A stretch of DNA of 64,000 nucleotides from contig DASYKC010000193.1 in NCBI GenBank assembly GCA_035995885.1, positions 3,947 to 67,946 of the forward strand, given 5' to 3'. The notes beneath the pieces are model-generated. The model was given only the letters and a program-made list of their open reading frames with translations, was not told where the DNA came from and searched no databases. This DNA is from Schlegelella_A sp035995885 (GTDB lineage: Bacteria; Pseudomonadota; Gammaproteobacteria; Burkholderiales; Burkholderiaceae_C). Positions 61,868 through 64,000 of this stretch are shown piece after piece. A program made the position numbers and the translations under genes. Each line of letters starts with the position of its first letter. Within the stretch, counting starts at the first letter, position 1.

Positions 61868-63201
61868 TCGCGCTCCGCCCGCGCCGTGGCGAGCCCGCCG
61901 GCGGCGAGGAGCGCCGGAAAGAAGATGAAGGAGTTGAGCAGCGCGTCGACGACGGTCAGCAGCAGCAGCGCCGCCAGGAGCAGCGGCACGTTCTCGAGGC
62001 GCCAGGCGCTGCCTGGCGGCGCCGACCAGGCCACGGCGAGCGCCGGCCCGAGCAGCGTCGCCAGGACGAGCAGAAGGCCGATCGCGCCGAACTGGCCGAG
62101 GACGAGCATCGAGAGGCTCCAGGGCCGGGTTCCATGGGCTCGCCACCAATCCCACTGCGCCGTGCCGACCGCCGGATGCGCCGTCGCCGCAGCCAGCAGC
62201 TTCTGGTCCTGGGAGACGCGCCACGTGAACGAGCCGCGGCCGAGGCTGCGAAAGGCGCTGACGACCTCGCGTCCGGCGCTCGTTTCCCTGGCGATCGAAT
62301 TGAACGGGATGACGCCGGACACGTAGACCGACCCGCCGCCGAGGATCAGCGCCGTCGCGGCGACGATCATCGCGCGCGGGCGGACGATGGCGCACGCCCA
62401 CAGGCCGCACGCTCCGAGCGCGAGCAGAACGATGCCGCCGACGGATTGCGCGGCCAGGGCCATCGCGACGACGACGGCGGCGATCCAGCCCCGGACACGT
62501 CGTCGATCCGGCGGCGCCACCCGCGCCAGCCAGAGGCTGGCCAGCGCACACAGCGAGATCCACAGCCCGAACTGATTGCCGTTCTCGAAGAAGCCGAGCG
62601 GCCTGAAGCCGAGATAGCGAACCGCGCCGTCGAGCCGGAACGGATGCGGGCCGTAGACCCAGCCGTAGAACGCCGGTCCGAGCACGCCTTCGACGACGCT
62701 GAATGGAAGGCACGCCAGCGCCGAGAGGACGAGACCCTTCACGAGCAGAAGCTGCCCGTCGCGGCTGGCGAAGTAGAGTCGTCCGAGCAGCCACGGCACG
62801 CCCCAGCAAGCGACGAGATAGACGCTGGCGAGGGCGGCCGACGGCCGCGGCTCGTCGTTGAACAGCGAGGCGATCCAAGGCCAGAGGCACCAGAGCACCA
62901 CCGGCACGTCGAGCCAAGCCGGGCGCAGCCGGCGCAGCGCGCCGCGATCGAAGACAGCGACGCCGAGCAGGGCGCTCGCCGCCGCGATCCCGGCCTTCGA
63001 CACCGGCATGTCCGACGGCAGCGCCAGGCCGATGATCCAGTAGGGCGACACCGCGTCCGCGGCGCCCGCCGGATAGACGCCGACGGGGAGCAGAATCCAG
63101 CCGCCCAGATAGCCGGCGAGCACGGCCACAGCCGGCTTGAAGAATCGAAACAGCGCGAGCGTCGCGACGACCCAGGCCAGATAGATCGCTTCGATGCTCA
63201 T
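61864..63201 (-). CDS. O-antigen ligase-like multi-spanning membrane protein
   Basis: 445 aa with about ten to twelve hydrophobic helices and a long hydrophilic loop containing RPLGFFENGNQFGLWISLCALA and QDQKLLAAATAHPAVGTAQWDWW, similar to the Wzy_C/O-antigen ligase region. The periplasmic-loop position fits WaaL/Wzy-type glycosyl-polymer ligases. No polysaccharide genes are adjacent, so the substrate is unknown. Its stop overlaps the convergent FAH-family stop. Confidence 0.75.
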   Translation of the reverse strand: MSIEAIYLAWVVATLALFRFFKPAVAVLAGYLGGWILLPVGVYPAGAADAVSPYWIIGLALPSDMPVSKAGIAAASALLGVAVFDRGALRRLRPAWLDVPVVLWCLWPWIASLFNDEPRPSAALASVYLVACWGVPWLLGRLYFASRDGQLLLVKGLVLSALACLPFSVVEGVLGPAFYGWVYGPHPFRLDGAVRYLGFRPLGFFENGNQFGLWISLCALASLWLARVAPPDRRRVRGWIAAVVVAMALAAQSVGGIVLLALGACGLWACAIVRPRAMIVAATALILGGGSVYVSGVIPFNSIARETSAGREVVSAFRSLGRGSFTWRVSQDQKLLAAATAHPAVGTAQWDWWRAHGTRPWSLSMLVLGQFGAIGLLLVLATLLGPALAVAWSAPPGSAWRLENVPLLLAALLLLTVVDALLNSFIFFPALLAAGGLATARAERD

Positions 63202-63258
63202 CTGCCCGCCCTTCCCGCGCCGCGCCCGATCGCACGGGCCAGCTCGGCTCGGCGCGGC

Positions 63259-63768
63259 ATGAGCGGTTTCGGTGTTGTCTTCGACGCCACCCGCCTCACG
63301 GGCACCGTGGCCTTCGGTACGGCGGCGCTCGCGTGTCTGCGCGCCGCCGTCGTGGCGCCGCGAGGCGGGTCCGTCTGGTGGGCCCTCGGGGCCGTCCAGC
63401 TGGCGTGCGTGCTCGAGGTCCTGCTCGGTCTGCGATACCGGCTGCACATCGCCGTCGACGCCCTCCTGCAGGAACGCGGCTGGTACGCATCGCGCGGTGA
63501 CTGGCAGGCCGAGCTGGTCTTCGCCGTGCTCGCGCTGGTCGCGGCGATCGCGGGGTTCATCGCCTGGCGCCAGCGAGACGATGGCGCGAAGACGGCGGCG
63601 GTCATCGGCACGGCCCTGGGCGTGTCACTGCTCGGCACCGAGACGATCTCGCTCCATCGCATCGACGCCGTCATGTACACGCAGGCCGGCCCGCTCGCGG
63701 TCGTCGTCTGGATGTGGCTCGCGGCGGCGGCGATCGTGGTCGTCGCGGCGCTGGCGCGACGGCGCTGA
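63259..63768 (+). CDS. Hypothetical membrane protein (four helices)
   Basis: 169 aa, not recognised. About four membrane segments: TVAFGTAALACLRAAVVA, WWALGAVQLACVLEVLLGL, ELVFAVLALVAAIAGFIAW and VVVWMWLAAAAIVVVAAL. Charged loops contain YRLHIAVDALLQERGWYASR. Divergent from the O-antigen-ligase-like gene (57 bases between starts), so the two may act in one envelope process (weak inference). Confidence 0.65.
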   Translation: MSGFGVVFDATRLTGTVAFGTAALACLRAAVVAPRGGSVWWALGAVQLACVLEVLLGLRYRLHIAVDALLQERGWYASRGDWQAELVFAVLALVAAIAGFIAWRQRDDGAKTAAVIGTALGVSLLGTETISLHRIDAVMYTQAGPLAVVVWMWLAAAAIVVVAALARRR

Positions 63769-63814
63769 TCCTGCACGCCTCCTCGCGCGCGCAGGCAGCG
63801 GCCATCGCCAAAGG

Positions 63815-64000
63815 TCAGGCGGTGCCGCCGACCGTCAGGCGGTCGATCCGCAAGGTCGGCTGGCCGACGCCGACCGGGACGCTCTGGCCTTCCTTGCCGC
63901 ACACGCCGACGCCGGTGTCGAGGCGCATGTCGTTGCCGATCGCGCTGACGCGGGTGAGCGCGTCGGGCCCGTTGCCGATCAGCGTCGCGCCCTTCACCGG
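63815..64000 (-). CDS. tldD: Metalloprotease TldD, C-terminal end (partial)
   Basis: Only the last 61 residues are in the window; the gene continues past the right edge. GATLIGNGPDALTRVSAIG, MRLDTGVGVCGKEGQSVPVG and QPTLRIDRLTVGGTA are nearly the known TldD C-terminus. TldD works with TldE (PmbA) as a peptide-processing protease, for example on microcins and RiPPs. Confidence 0.93.
   Translation of the reverse strand, partial: PVKGATLIGNGPDALTRVSAIGNDMRLDTGVGVCGKEGQSVPVGVGQPTLRIDRLTVGGTA

Overview
The window is GC-rich bacterial chromosome with tightly packed genes, frequent ATGA stop/start overlaps and strong G/C bias at third codon positions. Gene content (NagG/NagH-type salicylate hydroxylase, PcaGH, type-2 ArgC, an MXKDX-repeat protein, the mnmG-rsmG-parA order with parS sites, AroG) fits a betaproteobacterium, probably Burkholderiales-like; this placement is inferred from gene content, not from a database search. 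I see no rRNA, tRNA, insertion sequence, prophage or CRISPR array. The parS sites suggest that the 45-52 kb part lies near the replication origin.

Layout. 0-6.5 kb: a partial GIY-YIG-like gene, then two tandem copies of a module made of a membrane Ser/Thr kinase and an OmpA-type lipoprotein; the upstream kinase copy has lost its catalytic motifs. 6.6-12 kb: MaoC-like hydratase, a PNPOx-fold protein, an MXKDX-repeat secreted protein with a terminator, a DUF4130-UdgX fusion, and nicotinate phosphoribosyltransferase. 11.8-17.4 kb: salicylate 5-hydroxylase-like oxygenase with its ferredoxin, and a molybdenum hydroxylase (IorAB type) divergent from a diheme cytochrome c. 17.5-31.8 kb: VOC protein, acid phosphatase plus oligopeptidase B, protocatechuate 3,4-dioxygenase, a complete RND efflux operon, a PHB-depolymerase-type esterase and a flavodoxin-fold protein. 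31.9-45.3 kb: DUF427 protein, an orphan polyamine-type binding protein, an MmcB-like nuclease candidate, EamA transporter, thioredoxin lipoprotein, duplicated-ATPase ABC protein, GST/pirin pair, a cysteine-free glutaredoxin-like protein, an exported peptidase-like hydrolase, an ABC-2 exporter and ElaA-like acetyltransferase. 45.3-51.6 kb: mnmG, rsmG, parA, an acetyltransferase, antisense argC and parB. 51.6-56.7 kb: a sigma-54-type promoter, a long structured leader and the prkA-yeaH-spoVR stress operon. 56.8-64 kb: FAD-linked dehydrogenase, PduO adenosyltransferase, an exported intradiol dioxygenase, aroG preceded by a complete transcription attenuator, an exported FAH-family protein, an O-antigen-ligase-like membrane protein and the 3' end of tldD.

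Most notable: (1) a textbook aromatic-amino-acid attenuator before aroG (24-aa leader peptide with five aromatic residues in an 8-residue span, antiterminator segment, terminator with an eight-U tail), apparently transcribed as a leaderless mRNA; (2) an active-kinase/pseudokinase duplicated envelope module; (3) three parS-like sites written into the codons of mnmG and rsmG, with parA and parB separated by unrelated genes; (4) a sigma-54 promoter with three stem-loops in the leader of prkA-yeaH-spoVR.
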